Shown here piece after piece: positions 1 through 13,600 of a DNA stretch of 64,000 bases (the first letter of the stretch is position 1; the number at the start of each line of letters is the position of its first letter). Source of the stretch: Tetraselmis striata (taxonomy: Eukaryota; Chlorophyta; Chlorodendrophyceae; Chlorodendrales; Chlorodendraceae); the NCBI GenBank assembly GCA_006384855.1, contig VCJN01001123.1, positions 1 to 64,000 of the forward strand, read 5' to 3'. Under the pieces are notes generated by a model that worked only from the letters and a program-made list of their open reading frames with translations, was not told the origin of the DNA and did not search any database. Made by a program: the position numbers and the translations under genes.

Positions 1-779
1 GGGAGGAGACGCATCGGTACCATTCTCCGGACGGCACTCGACGGCTGCGTCCTGGCTGCGTACCTCATTGCCAGGCTAATGAACCAATGCGGGGCAACTC
101 GCATCTACAACGGGTGCGGGAGATTCCGCCACCGCCTCACGCACATGATTGTTGGTAGGCTTGAGGGGATTTCTGTCACGCTGGTGGGTCGTAAGATGTT
201 TGGCCCGCCTAGCACGGCTCGCGCGGGTGACCCGAAGATCCGGCATGTTTTGTTAGTGTTTTCAGTGACAAGGACGCGAGGGAAGGCGCGGTCTGTGACA
301 TGTAGGGCTGTGCAACACATGCAGGGTAGGTGGGCCCACGGGGCGGTCGAATCTTCCGCTGGCGCCGCAATTTGGCCGCAATTTGGCCCAGGGGGAATCT
401 AGGGTGGGCACATGCGAACCGTAGTACATCGCACAAACTACAACGTCACTTATTTGTACATTCGTACAGTGGTGTATCCCTCTTTTTGACGAAAACGGTG
501 TTTGTCGCAGTACATTCGTACATACGGAAATTTCACTCGGAATTGCGACCATTTTAGCGTCGTTTTGACCCCGGCCCCCAACAATGGGTCTTTTCCCAGT
601 TGCGTATTTGGACCAATTTCACTCAGTATTGCACCTAGTCCCAAACACAGTGTGTATGAGGGCAAGGGCGGGGGGGCGCACTTGAACCCACGCCAACCCC
701 ATCAAGAGCTTTGAGTCGCGGGCAGTGCTGCCCCTGGCCGCCCCCCGAGCCCTGACTCGGCAGACCAGACTGTGCGGGT
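1..779. other. No gene recognised
   Basis: Only short overlapping ORFs occur on both strands, none with a recognisable domain. The stretch has moderate GC and may be the outer part of the decayed transposon that follows. Confidence 0.4.
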
Positions 780-3540
780 TCAGTTTCATCATCTCAACAT
801 GCAAATGCATGTGCATGCAAGGCGTTGCACATCTCCGCATAGCCCAGGAAGCAGTTGGAGCCCTCCTCTCGCTCCTTCTTGATGTTCTCGTTGACACGCT
901 GGCACTCCTCACTGCCAGCATGAGCGTCGCAATCCTCGCAATCCCTCACATAGTGGATGATTGCTCTCTGCGGCATATGCAACATGATTGGCAGAAGTTC
1001 ATGCCCTGCGCTGTCAAACACATCCTTGCATGAGTTGCCACGCATGCCACGTACTCTGTAGACAGAACATATCTACAGCGGAGACGGCATGTGCGAGTCC
1101 TAGTAATAGCCGCGAGAGGCCCTCACCCAAGGACCAGCACTGCCACAGTCTCCGCGATATGCAGGAAGTCCTCGCATGTCTAGTTGGCACACACCACATC
1201 GCTAGTGTCGGTTGACGGCAGCATCGGCCGGACTAGCCCGCCAAAGTCAATGGTCAGGGCGATCAGCGCCATCCGCTTGTCCATCTTCTTCATCTTGGGC
1301 CGCATATCATGTGAGGGCACACGTATATGATCAACGCCCCTTGCGGCGGGAACCATGGGCAGGCAGCAACAACGATGTAAATTGTCACTAACCTTCAGGG
1401 TGCTGACATACTCCAAATAGTCCTTGACTACCCCCAACAGTAGTGCATGTGCAATCGGCATCGGCCAAAAGCCCACATAGCTTATCCACGCACGGCAGCA
1501 AGCGCACAAATGAAGACATGCCCATAGTGCTGGCTATCGCCTGCACAATGCGCCCGGCGCCGGCCTCCACTGCCACGCCAAACATATATGCGCTGGACAG
1601 CTGCAGGTGGGCATCCGGTATCCCCGCGAAAGGAAATGCTGGGCTCCTACGTAGTCACCGTCGGCAGTCGTTCGCGGCGTCCGTCACCACTACCATGTGC
1701 ACGCCGTCTGTATAGCCGTCGCAGTTAGGGGCGTCTGGACGGCAGACTCCGAAGTAGTACTTGCCTGCACCCGAAGCCGCCCATCTATGACCAGCATCAT
1801 CCATAGCAGTAATACGCTACATGTATCATCTGCATGCAGACACATAATGGATTCACGGTCATACCTTTTTTCTTGTCCCTGCCATCTTAGCCAGTAGGAG
1901 CAGCCGTGCCACGATGTAACTCCACCACGCTTCATAGCCTTGAAGCGTCTTGGCATGTCAGCAAAGAAGGCGCCAATGTATATATGTAGTCCATCATCCC
2001 ACATTGTGCATGTCAGTGATATATGCCGGCAGCAGCCAATCACAGGCCAGCATGCCCACTTCAAGTTGACAGTGGGTGCACACCTGATGCTGCAGGTCAC
2101 GGCGCGCTCTGGACGTAGTTCTTGCCATCGCTGTCAGTCACCTCATACACACCCGGAACAATCAGTGCGCCCTCCGCGCTCTGCGTTCTGGCCATTTCCT
2201 TGAGTATCTCCTACACATATATGTCAATGTGCTTTGGTGCAAAGGGGCCTGGGATGATGACCAACACCCTCATGTTGCGCTTCTCCCCCCGATTTGATGA
2301 TGACATGTCTTGACACCTGCAATAATAGGCCACACCGCACAGTAGGTCAACATCACCCAACTATAATTATACTCATATATCTGACTCACAGCATATAACA
2401 ACATTGGGTACGAACCTAATGTCAAATATCCAGCAAGAAATACTTTGCCGTAGTGCAGCCCCACCCATCTCCATTTAAATCATCCAGCGAAGCGTCGGTT
2501 TTTCGGCGGTGAGCTTTATTGCCGTATGTACGGGTACCTGTATAGTGCAGCGGATCGGGCCTATAGGTGCATGACTAAAGCGCTTATCTACTGACATATA
2601 CTACTAAGTACTATAATCCACCCGCCCGCCCGCCCGCCCGCCCACCCACGGTCCTTAATTACACAGCCGTCCGATTACGATCTCACGGTTGGGAGGCTAT
2701 GAGTACTGGTACTCGCTACTCGCTGCTGGTAATGGAAAAAAAACTCTGGTACTTCAAAGAGCTGGCAATGCAAACGCTCGCTGCTTGTACTTCAAAGCGT
2801 TGGCAATGCAATTGATGGAAATGTAGGCCAGTGATATAGAACCCGTTCTTTTAAAATTTTCTGAAAAATCGACGCATCGCTGATTCAATTGTCAAGTTAC
2901 GTCATACACCCCCGTGTCTTTGTCTCTGCCCGTTTGTGAAAGCATCCATGGCCTTGGATGCTTCAGAGTTCCAAAACCCATTGATATATTGGTCTCTGCA
3001 TGTGCTCCGGCGCAGAGCCCATTCCTTATCCCAAAAGAATTGTTTCACCACATGCATATTGTTTCGTGCAACAACAACAATAACTCAATTACGCTATGCG
3101 CTGACAATGCTGTATGTCGGGTGGGGGCAAACAAAAGGGGGGCATCACCTCACAGACGTTACAGTCGTTGTAAGACTTGCGCGGTTGAGGCGTGGGGGGG
3201 CGCGGGTGGCGCAGTGACTCGGTTGTCTAGCGTGTCAGATTGCAGCGAGGGCAGCGATCGTCGTAACTCTAGTCACCATCGAAGGAGTGGATGTACCGAT
3301 GCTCATCGCACGGGCATCAAGGAACGATATACCTCTTTATTGTATCCGGGGCGTTCAGGCACTGCTTCAGCTGGTACCACGTCTCGGTAATCTCTGACCC
3401 GTCCTTCGGTAGCATGTGTTTCTTTAGCAGCTTCAACAGCCTGTTGAACGCCGCCGTGTTGATGTTGTGCTTCAGCTTCCACTCGCAGAGATTGAGCGCA
3501 GCCTACATCAGGGTGGCCTCGGCACTGGTGTACAATTGAC
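780..3540 (-). mobile_element. Decayed tnp2-type transposase (CACTA/EnSpm-like DNA transposon)
   Basis: Read on the minus strand, several blocks in family order resemble tnp2-type transposases. An N-terminal cysteine motif (CPCDEHRYIHSF, then DRCPRCNLTR) lies near 3360-3220. An RVLVIIPGPFAPKHIDIYV block lies near 2280-2215, and GAFFADMPRRFKAMKRGG followed by HGCSYWLR near 1990-1900. PMPIAHALLLGVVKDYL, with DFGGLVRPMLP downstream, lies near 1470-1215. The order and the PGP..P.HID and ADMP..F signatures fit tnp2 or the related KDZ families. The blocks fall in different frames with in-frame stops (for example TAG right after the HIDIYV block), so the copy is dead. No clear terminal inverted repeats were found, so the ends are approximate. 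The family call is inference from remembered motifs. Confidence 0.5.
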
Positions 3541-3599
3541 GGCGTCTATTGCGAAGGGGTTCGAGGAGGAGGTGTTAGCAACGGACTAGTAGGCGCCAC

Positions 3600-4950
3600 A
3601 CATGGGGGAGGGGGAGTCAGCACGATACAGGGTCACCTCTTTCCGTCGTCGTACTTCCCTCGAGCGCTGTTGGTCCCGATACTACTGAAGTCAAACCTCG
3701 CCCCAGCGTCTCTTTCACCATCGCTGTCGCTGCGGCTGTCGTCCGAGGGGTTGCTTTCCACAACCCCCGCGACAATGCCTTCGGCGTCCCTATTGGCGTC
3801 GCTGTTGGCGTCGAGAAGTTCGCGTAGCTCCTGCCAGGTGCACATGCGCGCAAGCATCTAAACGAATGCGCGTGCTGTAATAATTAGGAAGCAAAGCAAA
3901 ATTGACAATCGTTTGCACGTTGCCCGGGCGATACTCTCACCAATACCTAAACTAAAGGGCGACAACTCGGGCAAGCACCCCCCGAAAGCACTGGCAGTGG
4001 ATGCGCAAGGGGCGCACCGCTGGTAGGGCGTCAATGGCGCATCAGGCAGCGTGCGAGCAAAATCGCTCATATGCTCCGTCGTTTGTTATAGCGGTTGTAT
4101 CTCCGACTCAGTTAACTCTTCCGAGTCGCCGTCGTCGTAAATCACCTTCATTACCAGCTCCCTGTCCGCCGGGTATTCTCGTTATCCCATCTCCAGCTGA
4201 CGACCTGGATGATACACACGATTGGCTATCATTGGGCGGCGGTGGGCCTATGGCAGGTGTAACGGGACGTCAGGGAGGGCATCGAAGGGGCGGGGGGGGG
4301 AAGACATGGCCGAGAAAACTCCCCCGAGTCCCGAACGTCTTGCTTATGATAGCGCCCACGTGAAGTTCAGCGTTCATCTCTTGCGTTGTCATGCTTGCTG
4401 GTAGGCCACCATCACACGACACCGAACGCCCCTCCCCGCCGATGGGTGCGGAGCTCGCTTATTCATTTCGGGGAGACGAGAGCGGGGGAGAGGGCGGCAG
4501 GGACGATGGCGGGGGCGACGGTATCGATGCACCCGGCTCGCCCCGCGTCTCGGTCTGACCCGGTCCGGACGGAGCGGAGGTGTGACGGCCGTCCGGTGTA
4601 GCAGCTACCGCAGGGCCGCCATCACCACCGGCTGCGACATGCGCGGCGGTGGGCGGAGGCGGCGGCTCGGCGCGTGCCCATATGTGCGTGTCGTAGAACA
4701 GAGTCCTCGTGAAGCAGGCGTCACACGCGCGGCAGCGGATTTTGTTTGAATCCGGTTCCGGAACCCCCCCCGGCAGCAGTCCAGCCCTCCTTGCCCGCTG
4801 GAATACGGCGCTTGGAGTTGCGACGCCCCATGACACACCACAACTCGGCGCCAGCGGCTCGCAGCGGCGGGGGTTGGTAGGGGCCGGTGACTGGCGCTGC
4901 TGCGATGCATGGTCAAGTGTCCGCACGACTGCAACGTAGCCGCGTGAGCA
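3600..4950 (-). other. Possible upstream exons of the same transposon, or an unknown gene
   Basis: Two minus-strand open stretches look less random than their surroundings. One at 3857-3633 has a TWQELRELLDAN helix followed by an acidic DSRSDSDGERDAG tail. One at 4926-4459 carries a cysteine/histidine cluster (CRACDACF then DTH) followed by a Pro/Ser/Gly-rich tail. Their position directly upstream of the transposase blocks makes 5' exons of that element plausible. No splice model was established, and no function is assigned. Confidence 0.25.
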
Positions 4951-4979
4951 GGGCTCGAGACCTACGATACCGTTGGGCG

Positions 4980-5400
4980 TTGCGTCGTCACGGAGCTTTT
5001 GAGGCGTTTAAGTAAAGTGTGGCGAAACCCGGAGCGATGACGGGTACACGCACGCGCGAAGCGCGATGTGGGTCCAATGTATTATGGGGATGGCACAATA
5101 AAGGGTAGCAGGTAGCATTACGGCATGCGGGCGAGTCGGGCACGTCATTACGACTACTAAGCCTACCAGTAAAGTGGCGATTACACGGTAGACGCATGGA
5201 TTACGGGCCGTCGGGTATGTTCCATGGGAAATCGCGAATACGGGCCATTACGGTGTAATTACGGGAGGCTAGTGGCTCCGCGAGTTCCTCATCGAGTAGC
5301 GTATGGTAGGCGCATAATTGCCTGACGCTTAGCTCCGCGAGTGCAGCGGTCGATTGCTTCTGCTCAGCCACTATATTAGTTAGCACCGGCTCGCCGTTAA
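4980..5400. repeat. TTACG/GTAAT-rich stretch, possible subterminal repeat region
   Basis: The pentamer TTACG, or near variants, recurs many times in about 400 bp, spaced irregularly (for example around 5117, 5147, 5200, 5248 and 5258). A similar stretch occurs near 22,050-22,170. Clusters of short motifs like this are typical of the subterminal regions of DNA transposons. Linking it to the relic at 780-3540 is inference. Confidence 0.35.
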
Positions 5401-6395
5401 TCCTGGGTTGAAGCCTAAATCGCAGCCATTATGATGGCCTCGAAGTCGGCCATGGCGACGGAAAGTCGGAAAATAGCCAATAACGCTAAAACCAAGTCGA
5501 CATGTGCTGAAACCCTACCGTAGACGTGCGCTTCCGCGGTATCACAAGAGCCGTGAGTTAGCAACAAACGCGCCGGCCCTTCGCCTTGTGGGCATCCGTG
5601 CTCTCTCTTGACCCTTTCGGAAAGGTTGGACGCCGTCTCACCTCGTCACAGAACCCAGGCTAACAATGACGGCTACCCTAGAACGTTGTACGGTTGATGA
5701 ACCGAGCTTGCGTGCAACATGTTGTGAGCCGCGCGCACCCCAACTTGTGCGCCCACTTGTTGCTGCTGACTATGGCCATGGCTCTACCATGGGTGGGTGC
5801 GGTCATTGTTGGTTGGGTGGTAGCATCGAGGGTCCATCTCCCGCCATTGTTGATCCATGTTCCCACCACTGGTCCACGATGTGGGCCCGTTCGGGTGTGG
5901 CTTTATTGGGGGTTAGTAATATCACAAATTACTACTTCCTTTGATCCCTTCCGGGACCTTCTCCATATGGATTGGATGATGTTTATCCTGATGCTTATTT
6001 CCGTACTCGTTCGGGCTGGGCGCTAGTCTGCCCCTCTCTACGTCTATTTTCGTCCCCGCCTTTTTTAATGTGCGTTTTGCACACGTACTATTGGCGACTC
6101 TATAATTAAACTGCTATATAATCCATCACTTGTCGCGCTTGCGGTGGAGGTTGTTGCAGCGAGTCTCTGTTTGCGTGCATGGTCCCTTGGGTGGCTTATT
6201 TGGCATTCTCTCTGCCGGAGTGCAGACGGCAAAGTATGATGCGTCTGCCCGTGCTCATTTCGCACCGTCTTTTGTCGCTGCTTCCACCTCACAGTTGCTG
6301 TAGTGGACGTTTCCTATTGCCTTTTCGGGTGATTTCATGATCGCCTTGTTTTAGCTTGCACATGCAACTATATCACACAACAAAAACGACAAAAC
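5401..6395. other. No gene recognised
   Basis: Only short ORFs without recognisable domains. Overlapping frames at 5666-6026 run through a low-complexity stretch rich in GTTG and CCAC words and are not convincing. Confidence 0.4.
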
Positions 6396-6594
6396 GTGTT
6401 TTAGACGGTGATCCAACAGTGTTGGAAATTCCGTCACTGACTTTCAATTAGTCTTGCAGAATGCTTCGGCAATTTGCTTGATGACTATAACGGAGCGTCG
6501 CCTACCCAGGGCTTTCCGTAACTGGATTGCTGCCTAAACGGCCGTCGTAGAGACGCTGCAAAGGTTTCACTGGTGCCAGTCCTGTCCCGGGGGC
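6396..6594 (+). mobile_element. 5'-truncated LINE 3' tail (same family as 46.2-50.5 kb)
   Basis: About 200 bp match the 3' untranslated end of the near-full-length LINE, from GTGTTTTAGACGGTGATCC through the shared CCTGTCCCGGGGGCG terminus. An A-rich decayed tail follows (GGACAAAAACGCCAAAACC). The copy is on the plus strand and lacks all coding sequence. Several substitutions relative to the full copy indicate an older insertion. Confidence 0.85.
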
Positions 6595-7688
6595 GGACAA
6601 AAACGCCAAAACCCTACAGGTACAGGTGTACCTGTGTAATCATTAACGTTAAAGTACTATGATTACATGAGCTAGCAGCAGAAGGCGATATCAGGAAATC
6701 ACCAAAAAAAAAGTACAATCAGAAAGGTCAAGTGCAACAGAAATTACTTGTCAAAGGAATACTGCAAAACTGAAATTATCCTTGCTTAAGTGATGGTACT
6801 CCTGCGCCTGCGTCGCGTCGCTCGTCGGCATGTGTTGCTATGACCCGGGTCATTGGCTGCAAGCGTCCTCGCCGCGGCTGATAGCCTACCCCGGGGCGGG
6901 GGTCCCTTTGGTCCCTGGCAGCTAAGTGACTTCGTGGTTCCCTTGGCTCCTTCTTGGTTCTTGGCTCCCTGTCCTCCTGCTCGACCTTGGTTTCAGGCTT
7001 ATGTCTCTCTTTTGTTGGCAACCTTTCACAGTTGAAGTTAGTTCTGTTTGTAGTGCGCTTTTGTGAAAGCCCTTATGTAATAAATAGTGATCCTTGCTTA
7101 AAACTACCAGTACCGGTACCTGTACCTTGCATCTACCTACTACTGTCAAACCACTACAGGTCTTACTATTGTCGTCCGGCGCCGGGGACGAAAAATACAT
7201 CATCGGCTCGCCGCAGTAGCGTCCGCCAACAGCAGCAAGCAGTACCCGTAGAACTACGGGCCGGCAGCAGAGCGCGCGGCGCGCCCGGCCGCCCCCCGCC
7301 CAGGGCAGGCTGGCGGCCAGTGTCCAGTAAATGCAACAGCAGCGGGGTCGACCAGGAGTCCAGGACACAGCATTTCGACAATCAGCCCCGACAACCTGGC
7401 CACCTCTGCGCGAGCCAGCCAGCCGGTGCTTGTAGCCGCAGTAACGGCAGGGGCAGCAGCACGCACGTCGCGGTTGTGCAGGCCTTGAAGGCAGGCATTC
7501 CCCGTACCTCCCTGCACCCTCCTGCGTCCGTGTTCCCCCAGCCGCGTGGCTCTCGCGGGCGCCGCAGCCCCGGCGGCTTCCGGCGCGGCTTCCGGCGCTG
7601 TCGTGTGCGTTTATCCCGATTGGTCGCTGGACGCCGCAGTAGCCGCCGCAGCCCCGTCTCCGACGAGACTGGCGAGCTGCTAGCCGTC
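6595..7688 (+). promoter_or_regulatory. Upstream/5'UTR region of the DUG fusion gene
   Basis: The region before the amidotransferase start stays open in frame from 6954 (245 codons) but looks low-complexity and GC-driven. Class II amidotransferases need cysteine directly after the initiator methionine, so translation should begin at 7689 and this segment is probably promoter and leader. No clear TATA box was identified. Confidence 0.4.
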
Positions 7689-10600
7689 ATGTGCCGCCTG
7701 CTGGGCTACATCGGTTCGCCGGCGCTTCTGGCGGAGGTCGTGCTCTGGCCGGACCGCTCCATCGTCATCCAGTCCTTCGACGCGCGCGAGCGGCTGCAGG
7801 ACCCCAACCTCCCGCACCACGTCGGCTTTGGCAACCTCAACGGCGACGGCTTCGGCATCGGCTGGTTCAGCGACTCCATCCTTCCGGATGACACCAAGCC
7901 GTGCGTCTTCACCAGCGTCACGCCCGCCTGGTAGGGAGACCCCCCCCCCCCCCCCCGCCGGCCCCTTTTCGGAAAAAAGAATGAATAAAACCCACCTCGT
8001 GGAACACCCAGGCCAGCCAGTCAGGCCGCGCAACTTGAGTAGCGCCGCTTTTCTCCGTCTCGGCGCTTGTGCGTGCGGTTATGCTGGCGCTGAGTGTACG
8101 AACAGTACGCGCCGCAGAAGCGCAGGAACGCGCATCAGGCTGCCGCGGGTATGACATGAGAATGCGGTAGGCAGGTCCCAGGGGTGGCAGCCAGAGCCCG
8201 GAAATCTCGGAACTAACCCCCCCCTCCCCCCCCTGCCCCCTGTCCCTCCGGGGTCTCCTGGGCTCGCGATGTGCTGTCCAGGAACAACGAGAACCTGAAC
8301 CGCCTGGCACTGAAGATCCGCTCGCCGCTGATGTTTGCGCACGTGCGGGCTGCGTACCCCGGCATGCCCGTCAGCGAGCAGAACTGCCACCCCTTCATGT
8401 TCAACAATTATCTCTGGATGCACAATGGGGTCATTGCCGGCTTTGCCAAGGTGCGCGCGCCCGGTGGCGGCGCTGGGTCCAGGCATCCCTCACCATGTTT
8501 ATGGCTGACGCACAGGCGGTGCGCGTTGACAGGTGCGCCGCAAGCTGGCCATGATGCTGTCGGACGAAGCGTTCAACGCCGTGCCCAGCCTCATGAACTC
8601 GGACTCGGCGATGGCGTTTGCGCTCTTTCTGAACAACCTGCCCGACATGGACAGCAATCTGCCCAGCAGCACGCTTCTGGCAGCCATAAACGTGAGCAGC
8701 TGGAGGCTGGGGGGCGGCAGGGGGTGGACGCTGCAAGGGGCTCTGCCTGCCAGGCTGACGCCAACGCAAAGAGGCTCTCCGCCGCGGGCCTTTGGCATGG
8801 CGGTACCTCTCTATGCACCGAGCACTGATATGTCAGCTTACCCACATGCAACGGCAGGCCACAATCGCGACCATCTGTGCCGCCACGGAGGAGGCAGGCG
8901 TGGTGGGCGACTCGTCACTGCTCAACTTTGTGGTGTCGGACGGGCAAACCATGATTGCCACTCGCTTCGTGAGCCGGGATGGCGCCACGCCACCGTCGCT
9001 GTACTACGCGGAGGGCTGGTCGTTTGAGAAGGTCGCCGACCATGCGGTGGACCCACCCTCTACGCCGCCAAAGGGGCCCAGCAAGCAGCCCATTGGGTAA
9101 CCCCCCTCCCTCCCCCCCTCCCCCCCAACCACACACACACACGCACACACACACACACACCTTATGGGAGCCCTGCTGTGCATATTTACATTCATGCTAC
9201 GCTACTGGAGGTTTGTTACTCGCGAATAGACAGTCTTTGTATATATCTGTATTCTTATCATTGCAATAAGAATGCCGGGGGTTTTAAGGGTTTTTCCGTA
9301 GCTGTCATGCTCATTGAGGTCATGTGGATCCCAGCATCTGGGTTTAATATTATTTACACATGGTGAAAGAGTTTCCAGATTGCTGGGGGAAGTGTGTATT
9401 ATGGGGCGGCCCCCGCTCGGACAGCATGGCCCTCACGCAGGATGCTGCTGCTGCTGCTGGGCCAGGTCCCTGTCCGGGAAGGCGGAGTACGCGCTGACGT
9501 ACGGCGCGACGGGCTCCAAGATTGTGATGGTCGCAAGCGAGCCCATCACCAAGAGCTGCACCGACTGGGTAAAGGTGCCGCCCAACACCGCGCTCGTCGT
9601 CACGCGCGAGAAGGGTGACTTCATGAACGTCGTGCGCAGCCCGCTCACCGCGTCGGGAGCGCATCCGGTGCAGGTGTGGCCAGGCTTCCGGTAGCCGCCC
9701 TGCCTGCGTGCCTGTGGCTACGGGCGCCCAGTGGGGGGGGGGGGGGGGGGGGATGAGTGGGCAGCAGGCGCACAGGGGGGCAGAGGGGCAGTCCGCTGCC
9801 CTGGGCTGGCATGATGCGAGCAAATGCGTCGCAGGATGAGATTGCGCGTTGCCTGGAGGCGGTGGCGAGCGGCCGCCGCACGGCTGGGAGGCTATGGGAG
9901 AGGCGGGAGGGCCGCACCTCAATGGCGGGGGGTGCAGACGAGCAGCTGGTGTCGCCGCGCAGGTGCGCGCGACTCTGCATTGCTTCCGGCGTGCAATCTG
10001 CTTTGGGCAATGCCAGACAGCCGATGCCTGCTACCGCGGCGATGCGGCATGGCACCTGACGACTGACTGGCTGGCTACCATGCCCCTGCTTTCCCCTGCC
10101 GGTGCATGCGCGAGCAGCCGGTACCCGGTGCCAAATGGCGCTGGCCTGCCACCGCTAACGCCCCCACCAATTCTGGTGAGTCCCTTACCACCCCCACCGT
10201 ACTCCGGGTATTGCATGGATGGCTGGGCTCAAATGCGCCCAGGGCTGCCCCAGCTTCCCCGTAGGGATCGTCCTGTATACTACTCGCTGAGTGCCCCCCC
10301 CCCCCCCCCCCCCCCCCCCTCTCGACTTCCTTTTTCCGCCAGGCGGAACCGCTGTTCCTCCCCAACCATACCGTCGTCGAGCATGATAAGCCGGCCCACA
10401 CCCTGACTGGCCACAACAGGGCGGTCACATGCCTGCTTTGCTACGGGGGGCGACTATACAGCGCCTCTGCGGATGGCTCCATCCAGGTGCGGCGCTCATT
10501 GCATATCCGTCTACAGCCCGCTCATTCGTGACATACAATACAGTGTTTTCTTCTGATGGGAGGGCCCATTCACGGTGACATGTTGCATCCCTGGCCAAGG

Positions 10601-13600
10601 CAACGCTTCGGCGTTCTGTGTGCGGGAGTCAAAGAGTCGATGTGACTGTGTGCGTCTGCGGCAGGTGTGGGAGACGCAAGACCTGCGGTGGCTGACTCGC
10701 CTCGAGGGCCACCAGAAGCCGGTCACCGATATGAAGATCATCGACGGTCGCCTGCTATCCGTCGCGGGACGCACCGCGCGGCTGTGGGACCTGAAGACGC
10801 TGGAGAATGTGCAGGTGGTGCATCTGGGGCAGCTCCTCAAGATGGGCAGCTGCAACTACACAGGCGGCGTGTGCCGTGCCATCGCTGTCAGCGACAACAA
10901 CAAACTCTTCATCGGCTCTCAGGACAGCAACGTCGCCATGTACGATACTGCCGACTGGGTCCCAGAGTCAGCGGCTGCAGCCGCTGAAGCCGACACGATC
11001 AGTGAAGTCGCCAAGGCGGTGGCGGCCTCGTTGCCCTGCGTGATGGAGCAGGAGCCCGTCAACTGCTTTGGCGGCTCCATGAGCGTCAACTCCGAAATCT
11101 GCACGGCCGACCCGAGCTTCCCGCCGCCAGCCGCCGATGGCGCTGGCTCCCACAACCACACCATTGGGCACGCAGCCGCCGTCAACGATCTGGTGACTGC
11201 GAACGGCTACCTGTACTCTTGCGGCGGCGACGCCATGATCCGTGTGCTGTGCCCAAAGACGCTGCAGACAACGGTACACATATGAGCCCCCTCTTCCCAT
11301 TCAGCCCCTGGATCCGCCATGCTGCTCAGCCAGCCACACGATCCACTCACGCCTGATTTATCCTGTCTGGAATCGGGCACGCCAGGCTTTGCCCCCATGC
11401 CTGCGCACCTCCTAGGCAGAGAACCAATGGGCCTTTCTCACACCACAGGGCCATCACTCCTCCTAGCTGGCGTCTTTGCCCTCACATCGCACTCTACCTT
11501 TGCTTAGCTCATCAATAGCTCGTGAGGGGCAGGCTACTGCCGCATGTGCCGTCACGCACTCCTTCTGACTGGTGTGTGCCTCCGGCAGGCGACGCTCCGA
11601 GGCCATCGCGGTAGCGTTCTCTGCCTGGCGGCCGCGGGAGACCTGCTGCTATCCGGAGGCCGAGACAACACCATCCGCGTTTGGGACACCGACACGCTTG
11701 CCTGTCGCCGGACGCTGCAGGGCCACAAGCATGACGTGCTCAGCCTCGCCACGCTGGGTATCTCCCCCAATCTTGACAAGAGCGGCGCGGCGCCGGTGGC
11801 TCAAGGCAGCCGCACCCCGTTTCTGTTTGCGTCTGCCTCTGCGGACGGCACCGCTCGGCTGTGGTGCAGCCGCGACTGGGTGTGCTTCCACGTCTTCACC
11901 CCCGCCGACCCGGTAGTCAACGGAATGCGCTCGCCATGGGTGACCACCAACCGGCTGGGCCACAACCCGTCGACATGCATGAACTGCTACACTGGGCTGC
12001 CCGTGGCCGCCGCCACGTCGCAGGCGCTCACCCGCCACCAGCGGTCCAGCGGCAACGGCAACGGCGGGTCACTGCCGCCCGTAGAGCGCAGCCTGCACGC
12101 GCTGAAGGGCCTGGTGCTCACGCCGCGGAGCCTGGTGGTCGCCAACATGGCGGGGCTGATCCACATCTTCCCTATGGACAGCATATATGAGCACGCCGTG
12201 AGCGAGTTCCTGAAGGCTGCCAACCATGGTAGGCGGACGCGACCCGGGCATTCTGATTATTCCTCTGCTCAAGCCACTTTGCTCAAGAGCCTAACTTCGC
12301 ATGCTGGTCGATCCTGCAGATGACAGAAAGTGGGAGACAGCGAATGCAAATGCCGCGGCGGAGAGCAAGCCCACGGCAGAGAGCAAGCCCACGAAGAAGC
12401 GCAAGTTTCTGGTCCAGGTACGTCAGTGAAGCACAGGCACTTCCTTGCCTGCAGCATTGGCACGTTCCCCTTTTTTGGCACTTTCCGTCGGCGCTGCCCA
12501 GCACGGCCTGATACAGCCCAGCTTGGTGTTTCCCGGACTATGCAGAACACAAGTGACGCGGCGCTGCTGGAGACCCTCCGTGAGCTGATCGCCATCCCGA
12601 GCGTCAGCGCTGATCAGCGGTTATCGGACGAGTGCTATCGCGGCGCAAAGTTCATCGCCAAGCAGCTCGAGACGCTCGGTACTCGCCGAACATTGCCTGG
12701 CATCCCAACGAATCGTGAACACGCCGCCTGTGACAGAGGTCACGATGCAATAATTTACCGCATGCAGACTGACACTTGGTGCATGGCGGCGTGGCAGGCG
12801 CAGAGGTGAAAATGACACAAGTTCTGGAGGGGAAGAACCCGGTGGTGATTGCCCGGCTGGGGCGCAATCCCAACGTGCCCACCGTCACGTTCTATGGCCA
12901 CTACGACGTGCAGCCCGCGCTGGAGGAAGGCTGGAAGACCAATCCCTTTGAGATGACGTCCATTGACGGCTACCTGTACGGCCGCGGCACCAGCGACAAC
13001 AAGGTCTTGCGACGCTCTCCCCACCAACAGCGACCGCTACTCACCCCACCCCTGACTTGCCGGCACATCCCCAACCGCACCCATCTAGGCGGCAGGCTGC
13101 CTGACGTTATGGTGACCCTGCGCAGGGGCCCATCCTGGGCTTCATCTTCGCTGTGAAGGAGCTCGTCGAGGAGTGCAACAGCGAGGGGCGCGACCTGCCC
13201 GTCAACTGCGCGTTTTGCCTGGAGGGCGAGGAGGAGAACGGCTCGCATGGGTTTGCCGCCACGCTGCAGGCCAACCAGCACTGGTTTGCCGGCACCAAGG
13301 TCCGCAGCTCCAGCTGCCCCTCTGTTTCATTGCTTGCAGTGTCAATGCTTGCCATATGCGTGGCACGTGTCCGGAGGGGGAGGGGGGAATTCGTGTCTGA
13401 CACAGCCATGCGGCTGCATGCTGCTGTGCTCGACGGCGCAGTGCATCGTGGTGTCCAACACGCTGTGGATTGGCGAGAACAAGCCCTGCCTGACGTACGG
13501 CATGAGGGGGCTCATCTGCCTGGATGTGCGCGTCAGTGGCCCCCAGCGGGACCTGCACTCGGGGAACGATGGCGGCGTCTTCAACGAGCCCATGGTCCGC

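Noticed and set aside
3180-3300. tRNA-like A box (GTGGCGCAGTGACTCGG)
   Set aside because: No B box at the right distance, and the stretch is part of the transposase relic on the other strand.
6954-7688. A 245-codon in-frame extension upstream of the amidotransferase
   Set aside because: It is GC-driven low-complexity sequence, and class II amidotransferases need cysteine directly after the starting methionine, which the ATG at 7689 provides.
10511-10855. Separate minus-strand ORFs inside the DUG fusion
   Set aside because: They are antisense shadows of WD40-coding exons with no domain of their own.
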